This document shows, piece after piece, positions 1 through 6,270 of a stretch of 7,833 nucleotides of DNA. The translations under genes were made by a program, and so were the position numbers. Within the stretch, counting starts at the first letter, position 1. Every line of letters begins with the position of its first letter. The DNA comes from F23-D06 sp045130275 (GTDB lineage Bacteria > Bacteroidota > Bacteroidia > Bacteroidales > WCHB1-69). The notes beneath the pieces are model-generated. The model had not been told where the DNA came from. It was given only the letters and a program-made list of their open reading frames with translations, and did not search any database. The stretch is from NCBI GenBank assembly GCA_045130275.1, contig JBGUPL010000052.1, forward strand, positions 1 through 7,833, written 5' to 3'.

Positions 1-84
1 AGGTTTAGGGTTTAAGGTTTAGGGTTTAAGGTTTAGGGTTTAAGGTTTAGAGTTTAAGGTTTAGAGTTTAAGGTTTAGAGTTTA
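1..84. repeat. Tandem array A, 14-bp unit made of two heptamers
   Basis: Six head-to-tail 14-bp units. Units 1-3 (1-42) read AGGTTTAGGGTTTA and units 4-6 (43-84) read AGGTTTAGAGTTTA, so the variant is fixed by block. A degenerate remnant (AGGCTTATA) follows at 85-93. Each unit is two similar heptamers, so the basic period is 7 bp. The array runs off the left edge and its true length is unknown. It lies 32 bp beyond the stop codon of the O-antigen ligase-like gene, in that gene's downstream region. No open frame is evident in it. Confidence 0.95.
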
Positions 85-116
85 AGGCTTATAGATGACA
101 AGTAACATCCAATGAA

Positions 117-1658
117 TCAGTGTGTTCTGTCTCGGTGGCCGCTGCAAAAGAGCAGCAGCGGCGCGAAAACCGTGAACAGCATCCTGCCAGTCTGGGCGTT
201 GAGGGTGTCCTCGACCAGCATGGAAAGCGCTAACGTCAGGATGAGGGCGAAATAGACGAAAGTGATCCGTTTGGGCATAGCGACAAATGGGTAGGCCAAC
301 AGGAAGCAGAAGTAGAGCAGAGGAATGATGCCGGAGGCGAGCCAGAAGGTCAGGTACTGGTTATGGCTGCCCCGCTGTTTTTTCTTGTCGGCGATAGGGG
401 AGTGCTGCACCTCCAGTTGATGATCCAGGGCGGCGCGCTGTTGCCCGATGCCGACTCCGAACAGCCAATGCTCGCGGATCAGACTCCAGCTCACGCGCCA
501 TAACTCCACACGCTCCAACAAGGAAGACTCGTTGATGACGCCGTATTTTTTGTATAGTGAAAACCCGAAATAGGTCTCATACAGCGCACGTCGCAGACTG
601 TGATCCCGTGTGTAGTAGATGTTGGCGGTCTTATGTTCTATGTTACGGATGTCGTTGTCGCTGAGACTCATCACCGCAGCCGAGTCTTTCCGCAGACCGA
701 GTGAGTTGAGGTATCTTGTTAGCGTTGCAGCGGTCAGCTCATCGTAGGCCGAGTCGGAACGCATCGCCCAGGCAGTCTCTAACTCCTTTTCACACACATA
801 GTTGCCGATGAAGTATCCGTTTTCCACGATGGGATTCTCTTCGAAAGTATAAGCGTTTCCCGATGCGGTCAGCGCGTTACGGTTGTATATGGGCTCTTTC
901 ACATGGAAGTAATCGTATGTGATGTAGAGGGTATAGACGATGGCTGTTGCCAACAAGACCACCGATACTCCGCCCAAAGCCCATCTGAGCTTGCTGTTCT
1001 TTTGACTTACTATGAGATGGATGATATAACACAGGGCAACCACCGCCATGATGAGAATACCGGAAAGTGTCTGCGAATATAGCAGATATATAAGCAGTAA
1101 AACACTGATAATCAAATAAATGTAACGAATTTTTGCCTTGCTTTCTGAGAAATGGAGCGCGTAGTGGATACAAAAGACGATGGACATCACCACACAAAGA
1201 CTGAAGCGGATGTGGTCGATGAAACGTGACATTTGGCGTAAGTTGTCAAGTGTGTGCGTTTGCGCGTAGGCGAAGTTCCAGCAGCAGGCGAACAAGGTCG
1301 CCAGGATGAACGTACTGAAAATATATCCTAACTCTCTTTTATTGAGTGGTTTAGAGGTGATAATCACGATGGGGGAGAGTAAGAACGGCAGTTTGCCTAG
1401 CATCTCGCTCCCTGCCGCGCCCCAGTCGGTGACGTGGATGAGGCCGATGGCATAAACCAGGTAGAAAGCGGCGAACCAGAGTCCTTGGCGGTTGCGGCGC
1501 AGCAGCGACTGTTTCTCGCGCCAGTTCCATTCCGCTATCCAGTTGAGTAGCAGCAGGAAGGTGACCAGTCCCATCAGGAAGTGAGACAACGGCATGGCTG
1601 CCGCCAGCACGACGGTGCCGAGCAGATAGAAAGAACGGTGAAAGTCGGCCCGGCGCAT
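117..1658 (-). CDS. O-antigen ligase/polymerase-like (WaaL/Wzy_C) integral membrane protein
   Basis: The 513-residue protein is polytopic, with about ten or eleven hydrophobic segments. Segments cover roughly residues 9-40, 58-75, 88-101, 112-131, 150-170, 177-217 and 225-248. A soluble, charged stretch of about 140 residues (250-392) follows, then hydrophobic segments near 433-458, 464-481 and 491-506. This multi-pass layout with one large C-proximal extracytoplasmic loop is typical of the O-antigen ligase/polymerase superfamily. Residues 384-440 look like the Wzy_C core: WRVSW, then a GVGIG turn, then SHNQYL (431-436) with the conserved His432. By family knowledge such enzymes join lipid-carrier-linked glycan to lipid A-core or polymerise glycan repeats at the periplasmic face of the inner membrane. 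Ligase and polymerase cannot be told apart here. The ATG lies 3 nt after the S41 protease stop, so the two are probably co-transcribed. No other glycan genes are in view. Confidence 0.82.
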   Translation of the reverse strand: MRRADFHRSFYLLGTVVLAAAMPLSHFLMGLVTFLLLLNWIAEWNWREKQSLLRRNRQGLWFAAFYLVYAIGLIHVTDWGAAGSEMLGKLPFLLSPIVIITSKPLNKRELGYIFSTFILATLFACCWNFAYAQTHTLDNLRQMSRFIDHIRFSLCVVMSIVFCIHYALHFSESKAKIRYIYLIISVLLLIYLLYSQTLSGILIMAVVALCYIIHLIVSQKNSKLRWALGGVSVVLLATAIVYTLYITYDYFHVKEPIYNRNALTASGNAYTFEENPIVENGYFIGNYVCEKELETAWAMRSDSAYDELTAATLTRYLNSLGLRKDSAAVMSLSDNDIRNIEHKTANIYYTRDHSLRRALYETYFGFSLYKKYGVINESSLLERVELWRVSWSLIREHWLFGVGIGQQRAALDHQLEVQHSPIADKKKQRGSHNQYLTFWLASGIIPLLYFCFLLAYPFVAMPKRITFVYFALILTLALSMLVEDTLNAQTGRMLFTVFAPLLLFCSGHRDRTH

Positions 1659-1661
1659 TTC

Positions 1662-3305
1662 CTATTTCTTCGGAGACAGGATAGCGTTGTAGCGGCTCTT
1701 GTCCAGCAGCACACTTTTGGCGGCTTCGATGCAGCTGTCGTGGTGCAGGCTGTTGACGAGTTTGCCGGTGCTGTAGTAGTAGCGTGACACGATTTCCTGC
1801 GTGAGGGCACGCTCGATTTCGGCCTTGTGGGAGGTCAGACTTTGCGCTTTAAGGCTTTCGATCTGTGATTTCAGCTGGTTGTAGGCGCTTTGGATGTCCG
1901 CGAACGAGTGGTCGTTCTCGGCGGTTTCCTTCAGTTCGTTGAGTTTGGTCTCCAATGCAGTGGTACAGGCGTATTTTTTGGCTTTAAGGAATTGCAGGAA
2001 CTCGTTGTAGATTTTGTCATCGACAACGAATTTCTCCGCCTCAGCGATGGTCTCGTGTTTGGCGCGGTAGTCGTTGGCGAAGTCGAAGATGGCCTGTTCC
2101 TCGATGAGGGCGGTCAGGATGTCGGGGACAGTTTCGTCGGCCACGGGCACGTCAGGTTCCACACCGCCCTTGTCATAGACGGTTCGGCCGTTTTTCGTCT
2201 TGTAGGCGACGGCCAGCGAATCCGGGATCTTGTAGCCGCCCTTGGTGGTGTCGCGGTCGAAATACTCGATGTTTTGCACGCAGCGGCCGCTGGGGATGTA
2301 GTATTTCGACACGGTGACCTTCATGCTGGTGTTGTAGTCCATGGAATAAACTTTCTGCACCAGTCCTTTTCCGAAGGATTTTTTGCCCACGATGACGGCA
2401 CGGTCGAGGTCCTGCAGCGTGCCGGAGACAATTTCCGAGGCGGAGGCGCTGTGCTCGTTGACCAGCACCACGATGGGGATGTCAGGGTCGGCAGCATCGT
2501 TCCGTGTCTTGTATAAGCGGTTCATCTCCTCAATCTTACCTTTGGTTTCCACCACGGTGACGTCTTTTCCCACGAAGATGTCGATGATGTTGACGGCTTC
2601 TCCCAGGAGACCGCCGCCGTTGTCACGCAGGTCGAGGATGAGGTATTCCATTCCCTGGTCCTTGAGTTTCTTGTAGGCGTCGAAAACCTCATTGCCGGCG
2701 TTTTCGAGGAACTGGTTGAGCTTGATGTAGCCAACTTTGTTGCCGAGGATGCCGGAGTAGGGGATGTTGGGTTGTTTCACCTTCTCCCGTTTCACCTTGA
2801 AATTCAGATCTTTGTTGTCGGTCGGACGGAAGACATCCACCGTGTAGGTGCTGCCGGGTTGTCCGCGCATGGCGAGGATGAGGGCGTCGATGTCGCGGTT
2901 TTCCGATGTCTGTCCGTTGATTTTCAGGATGCGGTCGCCGACGCGCAGACCGGCTTTCGCCGAAGGGCCTTCGCCCACCATGTCCACGATGACCGGTTGA
3001 TGGTCGATGACTTTCAAGGTGACATCCACGTCGCCCGACTCGCCGGCGTTCATCATGCGGTAGGTCTCGATTTCCCCTTCGTTGTAATAGACGGTGTAGG
3101 GGTCGAGGCTCAGCAGCATGGCCTTGATGGCGGTTTGGGTGAGTTCGCCGGGGGAGATTTCATCGGCGTACTTCTCGTTCAGTTCGTTCAGCACGCTGAT
3201 GAAGATGTCGACGTTCTTGACGATTTCAAAGTCGTTTTGCGCGGATAGGCGCGTGAAAAGCCCGAAAATCGGGACTAAAAGGGCGATTATAATGTATTTT
3301 TTCAT
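1662..3305 (-). CDS. S41 family C-terminal processing peptidase (CtpA/Prc-like), periplasmic
   Basis: The start chosen is the ATG at 3305, giving 547 residues. It begins with a clean signal peptide (MKKY, hydrophobic core 4-20, likely cleavage after SAQ at about 23). An in-frame ATG at 3329 would add eight polar residues in front of it. A PDZ domain covers about 88-172, with GLRVGDRILKINGQ at 119-132. The S41 core spans about 190-345. By alignment with E. coli Prc/Tsp the nucleophile is Ser288 in HSASASE (285-291) and the general base is Lys313 in SFGKG, 25 residues later as in Tsp. Q317 also matches. The catalytic dyad is therefore intact. A 200-residue C-terminal region, partly charged and helical (about 420-505), follows as in long Bacteroidota members. 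The family cleaves proteins at C-terminal tails in the periplasm; the substrate here is unknown. It is first in a unit with the ligase-like gene. Confidence 0.93.
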   Translation of the reverse strand: MKKYIIIALLVPIFGLFTRLSAQNDFEIVKNVDIFISVLNELNEKYADEISPGELTQTAIKAMLLSLDPYTVYYNEGEIETYRMMNAGESGDVDVTLKVIDHQPVIVDMVGEGPSAKAGLRVGDRILKINGQTSENRDIDALILAMRGQPGSTYTVDVFRPTDNKDLNFKVKREKVKQPNIPYSGILGNKVGYIKLNQFLENAGNEVFDAYKKLKDQGMEYLILDLRDNGGGLLGEAVNIIDIFVGKDVTVVETKGKIEEMNRLYKTRNDAADPDIPIVVLVNEHSASASEIVSGTLQDLDRAVIVGKKSFGKGLVQKVYSMDYNTSMKVTVSKYYIPSGRCVQNIEYFDRDTTKGGYKIPDSLAVAYKTKNGRTVYDKGGVEPDVPVADETVPDILTALIEEQAIFDFANDYRAKHETIAEAEKFVVDDKIYNEFLQFLKAKKYACTTALETKLNELKETAENDHSFADIQSAYNQLKSQIESLKAQSLTSHKAEIERALTQEIVSRYYYSTGKLVNSLHHDSCIEAAKSVLLDKSRYNAILSPKK

Positions 3306-3343
3306 AATTCTATCTGTCTGTTGTAGCATTTACGGAGACGTGC

Positions 3344-3376
3344 CAAATATAATAAATGATTTTTAATATGAATCAA
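3344..3376 (-). promoter_or_regulatory. Bacteroidota-type promoter for the S41 protease unit
   Basis: On the minus strand TATATTTG (plus positions 3344-3351) matches the Bacteroides -7 consensus TAnnTTTG. A TTG at 3374-3376, within a TTTTG run, is a possible -33 element with a 22-bp gap, at the long end of the accepted range. Transcription would begin near 3338, about 33 nt before the ATG at 3305. The -33 element lies immediately beyond the stop codon of the barrel-like gene, so the two units abut. Confidence 0.6.
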
Positions 3377-3378
3377 AA

Positions 3379-4146
3379 TTACCGGCTTCTTCCTTTCTTT
3401 TTGCCGAAATTGTAGGTCAGATAGCCAGTGAGGTAAACTTTCTTGGCGGGATTGAAGGCCATCTGTTGGATGAAGGGGAAGACCATCTGCACCTGTATGC
3501 CGATCTCCAAGGCGTTGAGTTTGTAGTCGCTTTTGGCGAAGTCGAAGACGAGGCCGGTCTTGCCGTAGAACCCCGGCCGGAAGATCGTCTGCATGATGCC
3601 CGAGAATACCCGGGCGCCGCCGAGGATGTTGTTGAGGTTGTGCTTCTCGGGATCGTAGCGCACGATCTCGGAGAAGCCTGTGTTGTAGTTGAGCACCTCC
3701 ACGTAGTTGGGGATGCCGATGCCGAGGGCCGGACCGGCGGACAGGGTGTATCGGATCTGCACGCCGCCCCAGTAGGGCTTCAGGTGCAGGGTGCGCTGGT
3801 AGCCGTAGCCGCCCTGCAGGAAGAACAGCGTGTAGAGCTGGCCGTAGCGGATCGGGCGCACATTCTCATAGAAGGCGTTGATGGAACGCACCGACTTCGG
3901 GTGCTTGTTGGTCATGAACTGAACCTCCCAGAAATGCTTGTTGTAGAGGTCGGGGGTGAGGCCGTGCTGGAACCCTGCGCCAAGACCCGCGGTGTGCGCG
4001 AAAATCTGGAGGTTCCACTCCTTGTAGGTTACATCATGGTAATACTCCCCGACATTTTGGGCGTAAGACAACACGAAAGCGGCCGCCAACAACAAGGTCA
4101 GCAGCGCTTTCTTGTGACAAGGCCGAAAAACGCCCGTTTTCCACAT
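3379..4146 (-). CDS. Secreted, predicted outer-membrane beta-barrel-like protein of a conserved Bacteroidota family, function unknown
   Basis: The protein has 255 residues. A basic N-terminus (FRPCHKK) and hydrophobic core 14-27 form a signal peptide, probably cut near SYA/Q at 28-30. The mature part is rich in Gly, Tyr and alternating hydrophobic residues, as in small outer-membrane barrels. Examples are LQIFAHTAGLGAGFQ (46-60), YTLFFLQGGYGYQRTL (105-120) and ALEIGIQVQMVF (212-223). Notable motifs are NKHPK (80-84) and KPYWGG (123-128), which I associate from memory with a widespread uncharacterised Bacteroidota family; I could not search to confirm this. The last strand-like segment (YLTGYLTYNF) is followed by a basic tail, KKKGRSR, instead of ending at the aromatic residue. 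The gene starts 12 nt after the small lipoprotein gene and has no Shine-Dalgarno sequence, so it is probably co-transcribed with it. Periplasmic or outer-membrane location is an inference; no enzymatic motif is visible. Confidence 0.75.
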   Translation of the reverse strand: MWKTGVFRPCHKKALLTLLLAAAFVLSYAQNVGEYYHDVTYKEWNLQIFAHTAGLGAGFQHGLTPDLYNKHFWEVQFMTNKHPKSVRSINAFYENVRPIRYGQLYTLFFLQGGYGYQRTLHLKPYWGGVQIRYTLSAGPALGIGIPNYVEVLNYNTGFSEIVRYDPEKHNLNNILGGARVFSGIMQTIFRPGFYGKTGLVFDFAKSDYKLNALEIGIQVQMVFPFIQQMAFNPAKKVYLTGYLTYNFGKKKGRSR

Positions 4147-4158
4147 GGGAAGGAGGGG

Positions 4159-4302
4159 TTAGTTCATGTTGTTCTCAGGGACGTCAGCCGGCATATTGTA
4201 GGAATAGTGGCCGTAGGCGGCGCAACGGTGCTGCGTGTCGCAAGCCGAAAAAACCAGGACAGAACCCAAAAACAGAATGCCTAAAACAATGATTTTTTTC
4301 AT
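4159..4302 (-). CDS. Small lipoprotein, 47 residues
   Basis: ATG at 4302, TAA at 4159-4161. The N-terminus is MKKII with a hydrophobic core (VLGILFLGSVLVF) and a lipobox VFSAC, so lipidation is expected on Cys21 (M1 counted). Only 27 residues remain after cleavage: a Cys-Ala-Ala-Tyr-Gly segment (27-31), then a polar tail with Pro and Asn ending NNMN. No enzymatic domain can fit, so a structural or partner role is likely. Upstream it has GGAG two bases before the ATG, the only Shine-Dalgarno-like site in the window, and a TATCTTTG promoter box at 4327-4334. It ends 12 nt before the barrel-like gene, which suggests an envelope pair. It is below the size most gene callers report. The lipobox, promoter and spacing together make it convincing. 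Confidence 0.85.
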   Translation of the reverse strand: MKKIIVLGILFLGSVLVFSACDTQHRCAAYGHYSYNMPADVPENNMN

Positions 4303-4495
4303 TTCTCCAATTTTTTAATTAAACGGCAAAGATACGATTTTATTGGATTTGACCGATTTTTTTATCTGTTGTTTATTTTATGGAAGAAAAAATGGGAAGT
4401 ATGTGTAAACGCAACAAGTTTTTTGAACCCGTTTTTAAGTGATAAGGGACCGCTTAAATGCACTCCGTGGGCCGTTAATCGGATTGCAAACAGCT
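4303..4495. other. Intergenic region between coiled-coil gene and lipoprotein gene
   Basis: This 193-bp AT-rich spacer holds the lipoprotein promoter box and a short leader. No convincing terminator follows the coiled-coil gene. A weak imperfect repeat (TTAAGTG near 4435, CGCTTAA near 4452) is not followed by a U-run in the direction of transcription. No further ORF, tRNA or heptamer array is seen. Confidence 0.6.
4327..4334 (-). promoter_or_regulatory. -7 promoter box for the lipoprotein-barrel unit
   Basis: TATCTTTG on the minus strand is an exact match to TAnnTTTG and is identical to the boxes at 5183-5190 and 6825-6832. No clear TTG is seen at the expected -33 position. Transcription would start near 4320, giving a leader of about 18 nt before the lipoprotein ATG at 4302. 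Confidence 0.6.
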
Positions 4496-5158
4496 CTATA
4501 CCATCACTGACGGGTGCGTTTCCAAATATTTGTCGCGCAATTTGAGACTGAGGGCGAAACAGACATCATCAAGGGAAACATCGTATCTTTCGGTTTGCCC
4601 GCAGCGGTTAATGATGTCCATGGACGGATAATGATACACCTTGACCTTGATTTGATTGAACATATCGTTGCCGGTGGCGAGTAGCAACACATTGACAGCG
4701 ACATTTTCCACATCAAGAGCCGTTTTGGGGTTCAATAATTCCATTTCTTGCAGAAAATAGTCACCGTGTTGGCGCAGGAAATCGTCCCCTCCCATGTCCG
4801 CAAAAATCTTCAGTCCATATTCATTCAACTCCGTCGGGCTGTTCTTCCCGGAAGATATGGCCTTTGCCGAGGGGAATCTGGTTTTGAGGAATGTCTTTAT
4901 CTCCAGCAAATTCATTTGCAGTTCGGTAATACTGGCAAGGTGGATGCTGCAAGGAAGTGCCTCGAACCTTTTGTCTATGTTGTCGAACTTTTTGTCCATG
5001 TTGTCGAGCCTTTTGTCCACATTGTCGAGCCGCAATTCCACTTTGTCGAGTCGTCCTTCAATGCGCCCGACGCTTTTGGATAGTTTCAAGAGTTCGACGA
5101 TGATCCAGCTCATGCCGGCTAACCCTATGATGGTCGTGATAATAGTTTCTATTCCCAT
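4496..5158 (-). CDS. Membrane-anchored coiled-coil protein with conserved C-terminal domain, function unknown
   Basis: The protein has 220 residues. A single N-terminal hydrophobic helix (about 5-24) is followed by a coiled coil (about 28-66) built of near-identical heptads: RLDNVDK, RLDNMDK, KFDNIDK. Next come a Pro-Cys-x-x-His motif (P69, C70, H73) and a mostly helical domain of about 145 residues. The latter includes LNEYGLKIFADMGGDDF (111-127), NPKTALDVENVAVNV (143-157) and YDVSLDDVCFALSLKLRDKYL (192-212). I recall similar anchor/coil/PCxxH proteins in Bacteroidales genomes, none with a known function; this is memory, not a search. The single helix suggests inner-membrane anchoring, with the large domain probably cytoplasmic. 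It is monocistronic, with its own TTG-N20-TATCTTTG promoter and no Shine-Dalgarno sequence. By eye its GC content is lower than that of the neighbouring dapA and barrel genes. Confidence 0.85.
   Translation of the reverse strand: MGIETIITTIIGLAGMSWIIVELLKLSKSVGRIEGRLDKVELRLDNVDKRLDNMDKKFDNIDKRFEALPCSIHLASITELQMNLLEIKTFLKTRFPSAKAISSGKNSPTELNEYGLKIFADMGGDDFLRQHGDYFLQEMELLNPKTALDVENVAVNVLLLATGNDMFNQIKVKVYHYPSMDIINRCGQTERYDVSLDDVCFALSLKLRDKYLETHPSVMV
4960..5064. repeat. In-frame 21-bp tandem repeat encoding the heptads
   Basis: Five 21-bp units lie at 4960-4980, 4981-5001, 5002-5022, 5023-5043 and 5044-5064. They share the core TGTCGA plus TTTTGTCCA on the plus strand; the outer units are more diverged. 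Each unit is exactly seven codons, one coiled-coil heptad, so gain or loss of a unit would keep both the frame and the heptad register. Confidence 0.8.
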
Positions 5159-5182
5159 AGTTTCAATAATTGTTTATCACGG

Positions 5183-5213
5183 CAAAGATACAACAAAAAA
5201 TCTCGTTTGTCAA
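5183..5213 (-). promoter_or_regulatory. Bacteroidota-type promoter for the coiled-coil gene
   Basis: On the minus strand a -33 TTG (5211-5213) is followed 20 bp later by TATCTTTG (5183-5190), an exact TAnnTTTG -7 box. The start site would be near 5176, about 18 nt before the ATG at 5158. The spacing is the same as in the promoter at 6825-6855. Confidence 0.7.
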
Positions 5214-5271
5214 GATTTTTCTTCATTTTTTTTCTTACTGAAAAACAGTGGATTATGCTTTTAAGTCAAAA

Positions 5272-5297
5272 TATTTTAACAATATTTTGTTAAAATA
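5272..5297 (-). terminator. AT-rich hairpin downstream of dapA, possible terminator
   Basis: There is a perfect 10-bp inverted repeat, TATTTTAACA / TGTTAAAATA, with a 6-nt loop. It lies 80 bp past the dapA stop and 59 bp before the next gene's -33 element. On the minus-strand transcript the stem is followed by UUUUG. The stem has one G-C pair among ten, which is weak for an intrinsic terminator. A protein-binding palindrome is an alternative. Confidence 0.35.
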
Positions 5298-5336
5298 AAT
5301 TTTATATTTTGCATATTTTCGCAGAAAGAGCTAAAC

Positions 5337-5392
5337 AACAGCCAACAGCTAACAGCTAACAGCCAATAGCCAGCGGCTAACAGCCAGCAGCC
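5337..5392. repeat. Tandem array B, degenerate AACAGCY heptamers overlapping the dapA 3' end
   Basis: Eight consecutive 7-bp units. In order they read AACAGCC, AACAGCT, AACAGCT, AACAGCC, AATAGCC, AGCGGCT, AACAGCC, AGCAGCC. The first four (5337-5364) are canonical; decay increases towards and inside dapA. The dapA stop codon TAG (plus 5377-5379, CTA) and its last four or five codons lie in the array. The unit and orientation are the same as in array D. Confidence 0.9.
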
Positions 5393-6270
5393 AGCAATCG
5401 GGTGATTTCCTCCTGCAGCTTCTCTGAAACCGGAACTAAAGGCAACCGTAATGCATTGTCGATGAAGCCCATGGCGGACATGATGGCTTTCACGCCGGCG
5501 GGGCTTCCCTCTTTGAAGCAGTCCACGGTGAGCGGCACCAACTGCTGGTGGATCTTGCGAGCCTCCTCCAGCTCCTGATGCAGGATATGGTGTACCATGC
5601 CGGCCACTTTCGTCGGGAAAGCGTTGGCCATCACGGAGATTAGACCGTCGGCGCCGGCGGCCATGAGCGGGAGGGTGAGCAAATCGTCACCGGAAATGAC
5701 CATGAAGCCTTCCGGACGCTTGGCGATCAACTGCAGGATTTGTTTCATCTTCCCGGAAGCCTCCTTGATACCGACCACGTTGGGACATTCTTCAGCGATG
5801 CGAAGGGTGGTCTCCAACTCCAAGTTGCAGGAGGTACGGCCAGGAACATTGTAGAGGAACACCGGCATCTCGGTGGCGGCGGCGAAGGTCTTGTAATGGG
5901 CGACCAAACCCGCCTGCGACGGCTTGTTGTAGTATGGCGTCACCGTCAGGATGGCATCCACGTCGAACGGCGCCAGGTGCTCGAGCTTCCGGATCATGAA
6001 GTGGGTGTTGGGACCGCCAAGGCCGACCATCACAGGCAGCCGCTTGGCGTTGGTTTCCAAAATGCAGCGCAACACGTCGTCCTTTTCGTCAGGCGAGAGG
6101 GTAGGGTATTCGCTGGTGGTGCCCAGGGCGAGCAGGTAGTCAACCCCGTTCGCGATCACACGCTCGACCAGCTCCGCCAATCGGGTGAAGTCGATCTGGC
6201 CGTCCTCCTTGAAAGGCGTGATTAAGGCGACGCCCAAACCTTTGAAACACTGTTGGATGTTGGATTTCAT
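5377..6270 (-). CDS. dapA: 4-hydroxy-tetrahydrodipicolinate synthase (dihydrodipicolinate synthase)
   Basis: Condenses pyruvate with aspartate semialdehyde, the first committed step to diaminopimelate and lysine, in the cytoplasm. The 297-residue length is usual. By alignment with E. coli DapA the active site is complete. Schiff-base Lys169 is in GIKEASG, Tyr140 and Arg145 in LYNVPGRT, Thr51 in GTTSE and Tyr114 in TPYYNKPSQ; SGDD is at 193-196. The E. coli glycine in GTTGE is Ser53 here. The ATG at 6270 is chosen because homology starts there (MKSNIQQCFKGLG) and it overlaps the upstream stop as ATGA. A longer open frame to 6516 overlaps the upstream gene and yields unlikely Arg/His/Pro-rich sequence. 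The C-terminus (LLAAGC, TAG) is written in array B. Translation is probably coupled to the DUF6913-like gene. No lysine riboswitch is seen upstream. Confidence 0.96.
   Translation of the reverse strand: MKSNIQQCFKGLGVALITPFKEDGQIDFTRLAELVERVIANGVDYLLALGTTSEYPTLSPDEKDDVLRCILETNAKRLPVMVGLGGPNTHFMIRKLEHLAPFDVDAILTVTPYYNKPSQAGLVAHYKTFAAATEMPVFLYNVPGRTSCNLELETTLRIAEECPNVVGIKEASGKMKQILQLIAKRPEGFMVISGDDLLTLPLMAAGADGLISVMANAFPTKVAGMVHHILHQELEEARKIHQQLVPLTVDCFKEGSPAGVKAIMSAMGFIDNALRLPLVPVSEKLQEEITRLLAAGC

Noticed and set aside
1..84. Eukaryotic telomere or contaminating plant sequence
   Set aside because: The array alternates with AGGTTTA, shows block variants and lies 32 bp from a bacterial membrane protein gene. 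Other 7-bp arrays with different sequences occur in the same window.
1890..2516. Plus-strand open frame of 208 codons inside the S41 protease gene
   Set aside because: The minus-strand protease has intact catalytic motifs throughout this stretch, so the antisense frame is a codon-bias shadow.
3466..4284. Plus-strand open frame of 272 codons
   Set aside because: It lies opposite the barrel-like and lipoprotein genes, which have signal peptides and a promoter. Its translation is low-complexity Val/Glu/Gly/His-rich, as expected from an antisense frame.
4433..4456. Possible terminator of the coiled-coil gene
   Set aside because: The arms TTAAGTG and CGCTTAA mismatch on the minus-strand transcript and are followed by A residues, not a U-run.
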